Made by a program: the position numbers and the translations under genes. Source: Bacteroidales bacterium (GTDB lineage: Bacteria > Bacteroidota > Bacteroidia > Bacteroidales > UBA932). Taken from it: 47,314 nt of DNA. This document shows positions 1 to 7,106 of this stretch, in pieces. Where the stretch lies: NCBI GenBank assembly GCA_024401895.1, contig JAKSKE010000008.1:1-47314 (forward strand), in the 5' to 3' direction. Below the pieces are notes generated by a model, which did not search any database, was not told the DNA's origin, and worked only from the letters and a program-made list of their open reading frames with translations. Within the stretch, counting starts at the first letter, position 1. Every line of letters begins with the position of its first letter.

Positions 1-40
1 TTCTGTCAACATCCACTTTGGCGAACGTGCGCGAACAATT

Positions 41-178
41 AAATCCCGTCCACGGTTGGCACGCTCTGAGTTGCGTGGAATGGTGGTGCCCGTGTACCGG
101 CAGGGCATTTTGAGGGGGTCGTACACAACACCCCCTTACCGAAGCCCTTCCAGGGCCCTCTGTTGTGGACGGGACTTT
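41..178. repeat. Long-range inverted repeat enclosing GC hairpins
   Basis: AAATCCCGTCCAC at 41-53 is complementary to GTGGACGGGACTTT at 165-178 with one bulged base. The enclosed 110 bases hold further short pairings, for example GGGGGT at about 115-120 with ACCCCC at about 130-135, and TGCCC with GGGCA around 88-108. The stretch therefore looks like a multi-branched structured DNA or RNA. I do not recognise it as tmRNA, RNase P RNA or SRP RNA. No convincing gene lies in 1-323. It could be the end of a mobile or repetitive element. Confidence 0.45.
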
Positions 179-243
179 GCAGCCTAGCGAGGAATTGATT
201 TGCGGCAGCAAATTGTAGTTGACGAGTCTGGCTACAAAGTCCC
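171..243 (+). repeat. Palindromic element, copy A
   Basis: Arms GGGACTTTGCAGCC (171-184) and GGCTACAAAGTCCC (230-243) are complementary with one mismatch. They flank a core at 187-230 that matches the reverse complement of 7850-7893 at 43 of 44 positions. The arms differ completely from those of the other copy, yet pair within their own copy. The core can form an inner hairpin (ATTTGC, loop GGCA, GCAAAT). Read forward it encodes RGIDLRQQIVVDES, the same peptide that the other copy contributes to the ABC-F protein. Here the frame is interrupted by TAG just upstream and no gene is disrupted. Confidence 0.75.
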
Positions 244-287
244 GACGGGCGAAGCGCAGATGATGTGACTGGATAGAAAACACAGGG

Positions 288-317
288 TTTTGCTGGTGAT
301 CGTAGTTGTTATCTTTG
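288..317 (+). promoter_or_regulatory. Bacteroidota-type promoter of the mtnN remnant
   Basis: TTTTG at 288-292 and TATCTTTG at 310-317 (TAnnTTTG consensus) are 17 bases apart. They lie directly before the ATG at 324. The promoter appears intact although the gene behind it is broken. Confidence 0.55.
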
Positions 318-323
318 CCATAA

Positions 324-660
324 ATGAAGAAGATAGGAATAGCCTGCGCGATGAAGAAGGAGTACGACCTTCTGGTCAAGGAATTCCCGGCAGGTGACAC
401 CCATTGCATTCTTTCGGGCATAGGCAAAGTCAATGCAGCCGCAGCCGCAGAAAGGCTGGTTTCCTGATGCCCTTGCGATAGATATGGAAGGGACAGCAGT
501 GGCTCAGGTAGCATTCCTGCACAACATTCCGTTCCTGGCGGTCAAGATAATCAGCGACAACCATACACAGGGAGAGCAGAGGGAACGCTACGATGGATTC
601 TGGTCCAATATGGCCGACCGCTCATTCACTACCGTAAAACAATCCTTGGCAGCATATTGA
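324..660 (+). pseudogene. mtnN: MTA/SAH nucleosidase, internal deletion and frameshift
   Basis: The family (5'-methylthioadenosine/S-adenosylhomocysteine nucleosidase, about 230 residues) recycles methylthioadenosine and SAH. Frame one from ATG 324 reads MKKIGIACAMKKEYD and a GIGKVNAAAAAERLV segment, then stops at 465-467. The next frame resumes with DALAIDMEGTAVAQV and ISDN and ends at 660. The N-terminal strand with its catalytic-type Glu, and the C-terminal DMEG and ISD motifs with the other active-site residues, are therefore present. About 100 middle residues and part of the N-terminal region are missing, and the junction near 460-467 is out of frame. The product cannot be functional. 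A deletion in the organism or an assembly collapse would look the same. Confidence 0.8.
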
Positions 661-663
661 ACG

Positions 664-789
664 ATGAATAAGATTCGGGGCGTTTCTCAAACAATGGTCA
701 ACCGTAGTTCCAAGCCGGAATCCGGTGTAATCGGATTCGTGGATGCCGTGGAGGTGGCCCTGTGTTTCGGGTGGAATCCGGCTTCCTGA
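664..789 (+). pseudogene. YdeI/OmdA-type gene fragment
   Basis: A 41-codon frame, ATG at 664 and TGA at 787-789, contains SSKPESGVIGFVDAVEVALC followed by FGW. This resembles the conserved N-terminal segment of the YdeI/OmdA (bacteriocin-protection) family, in which a KKS..G stretch is followed by EAVEEALCFGWID. The rest of a protein of about 190 residues is absent: the frame stops right after FGW and clpB begins 43 bases later. I read it as a decayed remnant. The identification rests on one motif, so it is moderate. Confidence 0.5.
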
Positions 790-832
790 CAAATTGTCAC
801 AGGAACGCAATTTGGGAATACCTCAGGCAATT

Positions 833-2896
833 ATGGAAAACAAATGCTTAAACAAGTACGCCATCAACCTCAATGAGGCGGCGTCAAAAGGAAAACTCGA
901 TCCGGTCATAGGCCGTGATGAAGAAATCAGAAGAGTCCTGCAGATTCTGTCCCGCAGGACAAAGAACAACCCCATACTGGTAGGGGAGCCCGGAGTAGGC
1001 AAGACTGCCATCTCTGAAGGGATAGCCCAGCGAATCGTTGACGGGCAGGTCCCCGAAAACCTCAAAAGCAAGACCGTTTACAGCCTGGATATGGGCGTCC
1101 TCATAGCAGGTGCCAAGTACCAGGGCGAATTCGAAGAACGCCTGAAGGGCGTAGTGAAAGAAGTTGTTGACAGCGACGGCGAAGTCATCCTCTTCATAGA
1201 CGAAATACACACGCTTGTGGGCGCCGGACGCAGCAGCGGAGCAATGGATGCCTCCAATATCCTTAAGCCGGCCCTGGCAAGGGGAGAACTGCGCACAATC
1301 GGCTCCACCACACTCGAAGAATTCCAGAAATATTTCGAGCAGGACAAAGCGCTGGAAAGACGCTTCCAGAAGGTAATGGTGGACGAACCCACCCCGGCCG
1401 AGAGCATCGCCATTCTGCGCGGCCTCAAGGAACGCTACGAGAACCATCACCGCGTAAGCATCGAGGACGACGCCCTCATAGCTGCGGTAAACCTCTCGCA
1501 CCGCTACATAAACAACCGTTTCCTGCCCGACAAAGCCATCGACCTCATAGACGAAGCCGCTTCCAGGCTCCGGCTCGAAATGAACAGCGTACCCGAGCCC
1601 ATCGATGACCTGAACTGCAAGATTCGCCAGCTCGAAATAGAGCACGAGGCCATCAAGCGCGAAGGCACCGGTCTCAAAAAAGAAAGGATAGAGCAGAATC
1701 TCGCCAGCTATAAGAATGAGCTTCAGGCACTTACAGCAAAATGGGAGGCAGAGAGGAACATCCTGGCCCAGCTGCAGCAGACCCGCTCCGACATTGAAAG
1801 ACTCAAGACCGAAGCGGCGGCAGCCGAGCGCAACGGCGACTACGGCAAAGTGGCCGAACTGCGCTATGGCCGGATGGCAGAGCTCCAGAACCGGCTTCAA
1901 ACCCTTGGAGAAAAATGGGCAGCTATCGAGCATCCCATTATAACAGAAGCAGTTACGCCCGAAGACATAGCTCAGGTCGTAGCCCGCTGGACCGGTATTC
2001 CGGTAGGCCGTATGCTGGAAGGGGAGAAGGACAAGCTGCTGCGGATGGAAGAAGCCCTGCACAGTAGGGTAGTAGGGCAAGAGAGGGCCATCGGCGCCGT
2101 ATCCAATGCCGTACGCCGCTCCCGCGCAGGCCTGAGCAACGAGCATCGGCCCATAGGCTCATTCCTCTTCCTGGGCAGCACCGGAGTTGGAAAGACCGAA
2201 CTGGCAAAGGCCCTCGCCGAATTCCTGTTCAACGACGAAGCAATGATAACGCGTATCGATATGAGCGAATACCAGGAAAGCCACACCGTGAGCCGGCTTG
2301 TAGGAGCGCCTCCGGGATACGTAGGCTACGACGAAGGCGGACAGCTCACCGAAGCCGTGCGAAACAAACCATATTCTGTGATACTCCTCGACGAAATAGA
2401 GAAAGCGCATCCCGACGTATTCAATATACTGCTGCAGGTGCTCGACGATGGCCGTCTGACCGACAACAAGGGGCGCACGGTAGATTTCAAGAACACCATC
2501 CTCATAATGACCTCAAACCTTAAGGAAGAGGAACTGCGGCTGCGTATGAGACCCGAATTCCTGAACAGAATCGACGAAATTACCGTATTCGACGCCCTGG
2601 GCAAGGAAGAAATCAGGCAGATTGTGAGGATTCAGATGAAACTCCTCATAGAAAAACTCGCGCAGGACAACATTTCGCTGTCATACACGGCCGCATTCGA
2701 AGAAGATATGGTACAGAACGGATTTGACCCCGAATACGGCGCAAGGCCCGTAAAAAGGCTAATACAGCGGGAATTGATAAACCAGCTGGCCCGCGAAATT
2801 CTCGAAGGCAAAATTCACCGCGATTCAGCCATAGTGGCAGACAGCCGGGACGGCCACACTGTACTTACTAATCAGACTTCGTACAGACGCGAATGA
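833..2896 (+). CDS. clpB: ClpB-type AAA+ disaggregase lacking the N-domain
   Basis: Hsp100 disaggregase that works with DnaK to extract proteins from aggregates in the cytosol. The start at 833 (687 aa) is the last Met before homology begins at KYAINLNEAASKGKLDPVIG; about 150 residues of the usual Clp N-domain are missing. NBD1 has Walker A GEPGVGKTA (residues 51-59), Walker B VILFIDEIHTL and the Arg-finger segment ALERRFQ. The coiled-coil M-domain with its NGDYGKVAELRYGRM motif spans about 255-365. NBD2 has Walker A GSTGVGKTE (about 447) and Walker B VILLDEIEKAHPDV. After the sensor-1 segment MTSNL (about 558) some 30 residues normally found before RPEFLNRIDE are missing. The length equals the E. 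coli internal-start isoform that lacks the N-domain, but the decayed neighbours upstream suggest a deletion. Activity is uncertain. Confidence 0.88.
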   Translation: MENKCLNKYAINLNEAASKGKLDPVIGRDEEIRRVLQILSRRTKNNPILVGEPGVGKTAISEGIAQRIVDGQVPENLKSKTVYSLDMGVLIAGAKYQGEFEERLKGVVKEVVDSDGEVILFIDEIHTLVGAGRSSGAMDASNILKPALARGELRTIGSTTLEEFQKYFEQDKALERRFQKVMVDEPTPAESIAILRGLKERYENHHRVSIEDDALIAAVNLSHRYINNRFLPDKAIDLIDEAASRLRLEMNSVPEPIDDLNCKIRQLEIEHEAIKREGTGLKKERIEQNLASYKNELQALTAKWEAERNILAQLQQTRSDIERLKTEAAAAERNGDYGKVAELRYGRMAELQNRLQTLGEKWAAIEHPIITEAVTPEDIAQVVARWTGIPVGRMLEGEKDKLLRMEEALHSRVVGQERAIGAVSNAVRRSRAGLSNEHRPIGSFLFLGSTGVGKTELAKALAEFLFNDEAMITRIDMSEYQESHTVSRLVGAPPGYVGYDEGGQLTEAVRNKPYSVILLDEIEKAHPDVFNILLQVLDDGRLTDNKGRTVDFKNTILIMTSNLKEEELRLRMRPEFLNRIDEITVFDALGKEEIRQIVRIQMKLLIEKLAQDNISLSYTAAFEEDMVQNGFDPEYGARPVKRLIQRELINQLAREILEGKIHRDSAIVADSRDGHTVLTNQTSYRRE

Positions 2897-2914
2897 TTCG
2901 CGTTTGTACGAAGT
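2876..2914. repeat. 19-bp palindrome across the clpB stop codon, possible terminator
   Basis: The arms at 2876-2894 and 2896-2914 are complementary with one mismatch and a one-base spacer. The palindrome encodes the last ClpB residues (SYRRE) and contains the TGA. A run of T does not follow at once, so it is not a classic terminator. TTCGTACAGACG (2878-2889) recurs exactly in the repeat tract near 46759-46770. Confidence 0.6.
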
Positions 2915-2981
2915 TAACATAATATAAATTGTGTAACAATAGACAAAAAGGGGAGAAAGGGCCTCGGAATCCAGGTTTCCG

Positions 2982-4148
2982 CTATAAATTTACCGGGAGT
3001 CCAAGCTGTTCCTTGTGTACTATGGGATTTGCGTAGATGCTGTAGAAAACGTTCCGCAATTCGTCTCTGTTGAATTGCAACGCAGGAACCTTGGACAGTT
3101 TGTGGTCTGCGTATGCGATGAATTCGCGGCGCTGGTCGGCCGTATAGAATTCCGAATATTTTCCGCCGCCGTCAAGTATGTCATACGCGATGAAGTTGTT
3201 CGGCCACAGTTTGTATGCATCTACGATTCTGCGGTCCAGGACATTCATCAGAGCCTGGTAACGCTCGTTGCCCTTCATCTCAGCCGCAGAAGCTATCTCG
3301 TCGGCCTGTAAAGGTTTGCAGAAGGTCAGGTTGATATGGCCCTTGAGTTGCCTTATTCCGGTGAGGATACTGTGCAGGTCTTCGTTTTTCTTCTTGGTGT
3401 ATTTCCCCTCTTTCTTCTTGATATACAACTCTTTGGCCTTACGCATATCACAGGATTCCAGTTCGTACGATATACACACGGGAATTATGTTCAGTTCTTC
3501 GAAATTCGTGCAGAAATCACTTTTTCCGCTCAGGTCAAACATCTTCAGCAATCCCTGCTCGGTCAGGTCCATCCCGTTTTTCGAACGGCCTTCCTTCTGA
3601 GCTATCCAGATAGAGGAACGCCCGCTTGTAACCGATTCCCTTATATAGCGGGACAGCAGTTGTGAACTCAGATACAATTCCCTCGCGGAGATACCGCGGA
3701 TAACCTTTATCATACGGTTCGAGCGCAGCAGGTCCTCTACCAGCTGGCCGCTCAGCAGATTGCTGCCTACGCAGATATCGGTAAAAGGAATTTTTGAATC
3801 GTTGAGTACCATCTGGATAATGGCAGGATCCAGAATTATGTCCCGGTGGTTGGAAAACAGGACAAATTTCTTCCCGTTCATTCCTTTCAGGTTCTCAAGG
3901 CCCTGATATACAAGACCTTTGGAGGTCTTTAAGAGTATAGCCCTCACAACCTTCGACATTACCACGTCCTGGAATTCGTCGATACTGTCCACACTCATCA
4001 GCATACCGCGCAGAGTACCGGCCGGATAATCGGGAAACAGATATTTTGATATTACCGGGGTTGCAGGGTGACGCGCTACCCGGGCAAGAGCCTCCACAGC
4101 CTCAGAGTCGGTATATGGAGTGATACTTTCAAATTCAGAAATATTCAT
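2982..4148 (-). CDS. PlsC-family 1-acylglycerol-phosphate acyltransferase-like protein
   Basis: Predicted membrane-associated glycerolipid acyltransferase, 388 aa from ATG 4148. The upstream in-frame Met adds only nine unconserved residues. The PlsC signature NHRDIILDP (residues about 108-116, NHx4D with catalytic His and Asp) is present. So are a WIAQKEGRSKNG segment (about 190-200), corresponding to the substrate-binding EG(R/T)S block, and a later PVCISYE block. The N-terminal 80 residues and the C-terminal 130 are specific to the longer Bacteroidota relatives. The natural substrate is not evident. It lies 40 bp downstream of queA on the same strand, with its own TATTTTTG -7 box between them, and converges on clpB. 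Confidence 0.75.
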   Translation of the reverse strand: MNISEFESITPYTDSEAVEALARVARHPATPVISKYLFPDYPAGTLRGMLMSVDSIDEFQDVVMSKVVRAILLKTSKGLVYQGLENLKGMNGKKFVLFSNHRDIILDPAIIQMVLNDSKIPFTDICVGSNLLSGQLVEDLLRSNRMIKVIRGISARELYLSSQLLSRYIRESVTSGRSSIWIAQKEGRSKNGMDLTEQGLLKMFDLSGKSDFCTNFEELNIIPVCISYELESCDMRKAKELYIKKKEGKYTKKKNEDLHSILTGIRQLKGHINLTFCKPLQADEIASAAEMKGNERYQALMNVLDRRIVDAYKLWPNNFIAYDILDGGGKYSEFYTADQRREFIAYADHKLSKVPALQFNRDELRNVFYSIYANPIVHKEQLGLPVNL

Positions 4149-4172
4149 AGGTTCTGCGCTGTTCAAACGGCA

Positions 4173-4180
4173 CAAAAATA
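4173..4180 (-). promoter_or_regulatory. -7 box upstream of the PlsC-like gene
   Basis: TATTTTTG on the minus strand matches TAnnTTTG. It lies 25 bases before the start codon, in the short queA spacer. A TTG further upstream (4204-4206) is spaced wider than usual (23 bases), so the promoter may be weak. Confidence 0.4.
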
Positions 4181-4188
4181 GCGAATTT

Positions 4189-5397
4189 TTATAAATGTTT
4201 GCACAATAATGAACTGTCGCCGTAACTTAAAAATCTAAAGTCGTTTTCAAGGGCGAAATCATAAATGCGACGCCAGTCTCCTCCAACAAAGGCCGAGACA
4301 AGCAGGATGAGAGTACTTTGGGGCTGATGAAAATTCGTGACCAGCTTATCTACTATCCTGAACTTGAAACCGGGCACTATAATAATCCTTGTCCCAAGTT
4401 CCAGAGCATCCAGGCCACGTTGCTTCAAATAAGCGACAATAGCCTCAAGTGATTCTTTAGTTGAATAACCGTATTCCCTTATATATGGGGACCATTGCTC
4501 CACGTCGCAAACATTCCCCGTTTCAATGATAGAGACGCCGGCATAGTAGAGTGATTCCAGAGTTCTGACCGAAGTTGTACCCACGGCTACCACCGGCCTG
4601 TCCCCTCTTGCAAGCGCTTCCAATTCCGCCGTTTTAATTATAAAAGGTTCACGGTGCATAGGATGCCTCGCCACGTCGGAATCCTTTACCGGAAGGAATG
4701 TTCCGGCGCCGACGTGCAGGCAGACCCGCCGGCAATCCACCCCCTTATTTTCCAGTTCTGCAAGTACTCTCTGCGAGAAATGCAACCCGGCCGTAGGGGC
4801 CGCAACCGACCCGCGCTCCTTTGCATAAAGGGTCTGATACCGCTCATAATCAATAGGTTCAGTTTCTCTGTTAAGGTATGGCGGAATGGGCACATTGCCA
4901 CACATTTCAAGCACTTGAGAGAAAGGCAAACCCCCATTCCAATCAAAGCGAACAAGGCTTGTCTGTCCCATACGCTCTACAAGCGAAGCTTTCAGTGCAA
5001 TATCGGACAGCCTTCCATCGGGATCATAGCACGAAAGCACGTCACCCTTCCACCTTTTAACGTTTCCAACAACGCACTTCCATACACAGGTACTGGTGGA
5101 TGCAAAGCATACATTATAGTCGGACGGTTCCGACGGTTCCAGGCAAAATACCTCTATATGTGCCCCGGAGGCCCTTCTAAAGAACAATCTCGCAGGCACT
5201 ACCTTGGTATCATTGAAGAACATCAGAGAATTCTCATCAATATATGAAGGCAATTCAGTAAAGCCGTGGCAGGAAATGTCCCTGTCGGGAGAATAATAAA
5301 GCAATTTTGAAGAGTCCCTTTGGGCAAGCGGGTATTTTGCAATGCGCTCGTCGGGCAGGTTATAGTTGTAATCTTCTATTTTAATCGAAGGTACCAT
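4189..5397 (-). CDS. queA: S-adenosylmethionine:tRNA ribosyltransferase-isomerase QueA
   Basis: Transfers and isomerises the ribosyl moiety of SAM onto 7-aminomethyl-deazaguanine in tRNA to make epoxyqueuosine in the wobble position. Diagnostic blocks are YNLPDERIAKYPLAQRDSSK (about 12-31), MFFNDTKVVPARL (about 60), SVAAPTAGLHFS (about 200), HVGAGTFLPVK and TNFHQPQSTLILLVSAF near the C-terminus. Length (402 aa) is at the long end of the family. I use ATG 5397; a GTG directly before it (5398-5400) is an alternative. The promoter lies only 15 bases upstream, so the mRNA leader would be very short. Confidence 0.96.
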   Translation of the reverse strand: MVPSIKIEDYNYNLPDERIAKYPLAQRDSSKLLYYSPDRDISCHGFTELPSYIDENSLMFFNDTKVVPARLFFRRASGAHIEVFCLEPSEPSDYNVCFASTSTCVWKCVVGNVKRWKGDVLSCYDPDGRLSDIALKASLVERMGQTSLVRFDWNGGLPFSQVLEMCGNVPIPPYLNRETEPIDYERYQTLYAKERGSVAAPTAGLHFSQRVLAELENKGVDCRRVCLHVGAGTFLPVKDSDVARHPMHREPFIIKTAELEALARGDRPVVAVGTTSVRTLESLYYAGVSIIETGNVCDVEQWSPYIREYGYSTKESLEAIVAYLKQRGLDALELGTRIIIVPGFKFRIVDKLVTNFHQPQSTLILLVSAFVGGDWRRIYDFALENDFRFLSYGDSSLLCKHL

Positions 5398-5411
5398 CAC
5401 GTTATTTTTGA

Positions 5412-5441
5412 CAAATTTAAATAAAACATTTGTAAACTCAA
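5412..5441 (-). promoter_or_regulatory. queA promoter
   Basis: On the minus strand TTG (5441-5439) and TAAATTTG (5419-5412) are separated by 19 bases, a near-ideal Bacteroidota promoter. The expected transcription start, 5-7 bases downstream, lies within about 10 bases of the queA start codon. Confidence 0.6.
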
Positions 5442-5760
5442 TGTTTGTTTATGTAAACCGACATTAAAATTCCCTATTCATTTTGTAAATGTAAAACAAT
5501 GTAACATAAGCAAAATTTATATGTAAATTCGGTTTTTGCTATTATATTTAATATCAGTTATTTAATTCACATAACACGAATCCTTGCTTTAGTTTGGCAA
5601 AGTAAAACGGCCTGTATGGTCCCGAAAGAAACACTGTAATTTTAATTCTTTATTAAATTCTTAATTTATTATCAAATAGTTATAGATTTTATCTAAATCA
5701 ATGCTTCTATATATGAATACATTTCGAACAGATGTGTTACAAATGTTAACCGTTACATAA
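5442..5760. other. AT-rich intergenic stretch without a gene
   Basis: About 320 bases of very AT-rich sequence lie between the divergent queA and the XRE regulator. No reading frame with protein-like content is visible on either strand. GTTAC motifs cluster at its right end (GTTACAAATGTTAACCGTTA from about 5738). No tRNA or clear terminator was seen. Confidence 0.6.
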
Positions 5761-5811
5761 TTTTGGATAATTGAATTTTGGATGCTACTTTTGTAACTCA
5801 ATCTGTTACAA
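5761..5811 (+). promoter_or_regulatory. Promoter and operator-like palindrome of the XRE gene
   Basis: TTTTG (5761-5765) and TACTTTTG (5786-5793) form a Bacteroidota promoter with a 20-base spacer. TTGTAAC (5791-5797), a seven-base spacer and GTTACAA (5805-5811) form a perfect inverted repeat running from the -7 box to just before the ATG at 5813. Additional GTTACAA/GTTAACC copies lie upstream at about 5738-5757. This arrangement suits autorepression by the gene product. Confidence 0.5.
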
Positions 5812-5812
5812 T

Positions 5813-6274
5813 ATGCACGCACGTCTTCAACAGTTTCTTTCGGCCGAAAACCTTAGTCAGTCCCAGTTTGCAGACTCCATAGGTGTTGCGCGAGCCAGCA
5901 TCTCCCATATTCTCAATGGAAGGAACAAACCTGGCTTTGATTTCATCCTGAATATGTCCCGTCACTTCCCTACCCTTAATATAGAATGGCTAATAACAGG
6001 GAAAGGACGTATGTATAAAGACTCTGCATCCCCTTCCGCGCAGCAGAAAGCCAGACAGGAAGATATGACCCTCTTCAATGAACCGGAACCCGACAACTCC
6101 CCTGCCCAGGCTCCCGATTTCGGCCTTTTCGAGCGGGAAATACCGGAAAATGAACTTCCTAAACCTAAAGCAGAACTTGAGGTGAAGCCATCTTTATCTC
6201 CAATACACAAACAAAGAAGTATTTCAAGGATTATTGTATTCTACGATGACAATACGTTTGAAGAATTGAAATAA
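5813..6274 (+). CDS. XRE-family helix-turn-helix regulator
   Basis: DNA-binding protein of 153 aa. An HTH_3 domain at residues 1-65 includes the recognition region QSQFADSIGVARASISHILN and a GRNKPGFDFILNM block. A Pro/Glu-rich linker (about 70-125) leads to a short conserved tail, SISRIIVFYDDNTFEEL, seen in many Bacteroidota XRE proteins. The start at ATG 5813 directly follows the palindrome; the earlier ATG at 5771 would include the promoter. It stands 25 bp before the PyrD-like gene and may be co-transcribed with it. Its target is unknown apart from likely autoregulation. Confidence 0.8.
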   Translation: MHARLQQFLSAENLSQSQFADSIGVARASISHILNGRNKPGFDFILNMSRHFPTLNIEWLITGKGRMYKDSASPSAQQKARQEDMTLFNEPEPDNSPAQAPDFGLFEREIPENELPKPKAELEVKPSLSPIHKQRSISRIIVFYDDNTFEELK

Positions 6275-6299
6275 TCCCTTTTTTGCTTATATTTGGATT

Positions 6300-7106
6300 G
6301 TGAAAAAATCATCGTGGATTATACGCTTCCTGAACTCGGTTCCCGGAGGGAAGACCATAGCCGACCTCATTTTCAATGAAGATTTCGGCGCGTTGCATCG
6401 TGAATTTCTGGGATTCAAGTTCACCTCTCCCCTTGGCGTGGGCGGAGGAATAGACCCGGAAGGCCGTTATTTCGACCTTTTCGGGCATATTGGAGCCGGC
6501 TTCGACGTTATTGGACCGTTGACAGCCGACAATGCCATCTCCTCTATACGCAATTTCTATGACTGCCGGAGCGAGTGTATCCCTTTCATATCTGTCACCC
6601 ACAGGCCGAAATCGATAGAAGACGAGCAGTACATCAAGGATTATTCCGACTGTTTCTCCCTTTCCTACGACTTTGCCCCTCTGTTCGTAATAGACCTGTC
6701 CAACCCTATGTTGGAACCGGACCTAATAAGGGATATCATTAACGTAATCCTGGACATCAGGTTCACCTACGAGGAGTATAAACCTGTAATCATAAGGCTT
6801 GGAAAGCATCTTATGGACGACGAGCTCGACAGCCTCACCGACTTCTGCCGTATGAACAATGTCGATGCTCTTATGTGCTGTACCCAGAAGATGGTAAAGC
6901 ACGTTTATGAACATACCGGCGGAAGGCTGCCTATTATGGGCTACGGAGCCCTTAAGAAGGGTTCTGCAGTATCTGATATGCTTCAGAGCGGAGCGACCCT
7001 CGTATGCCTTGAAAATGAGCTCCAGCGCCGGGGCCCGTTCTATATTACCCGACTCAAACGCCAGTTGGCATACCTTGAATACAATGACACCATCTATTCA
7101 GAATAA
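6300..7106 (+). CDS. Divergent dihydroorotate dehydrogenase-like protein
   Basis: A TIM-barrel flavoprotein relative of PyrD, 268 aa against about 310-340 for true enzymes. SPLGVGGGIDPEGRYFDLF (about 44-62) matches the FMN-binding NPxGLAAGxDKNG region. FDVIGPLTAD matches the VGTVTP strand, and IRLGKHLMDDEL the K-x-x-x-D strand. The loop that normally carries the catalytic Ser/Cys (NxSSPN) reads IDLSNPMLEPDL, so it is altered. FMN binding may survive, but dihydroorotate oxidation is doubtful. The start is GTG 6300; no upstream ATG fits. Its last 23 bp overlap the start of pncC, which indicates translational coupling. Confidence 0.6.
   Translation: MKKSSWIIRFLNSVPGGKTIADLIFNEDFGALHREFLGFKFTSPLGVGGGIDPEGRYFDLFGHIGAGFDVIGPLTADNAISSIRNFYDCRSECIPFISVTHRPKSIEDEQYIKDYSDCFSLSYDFAPLFVIDLSNPMLEPDLIRDIINVILDIRFTYEEYKPVIIRLGKHLMDDELDSLTDFCRMNNVDALMCCTQKMVKHVYEHTGGRLPIMGYGALKKGSAVSDMLQSGATLVCLENELQRRGPFYITRLKRQLAYLEYNDTIYSE

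Noticed and set aside
2..187. Open frame of about 62 codons at the left edge on the plus strand
   Set aside because: It contains no recognisable motif, is rich in Arg and Ser codons as expected for GC-rich hairpins, and lies across the inverted-repeat region.
884..2146. 420-residue open frame antisense to clpB
   Set aside because: It lies wholly opposite clear ClpB motifs and has no family features; a shadow of GC-biased codon use.
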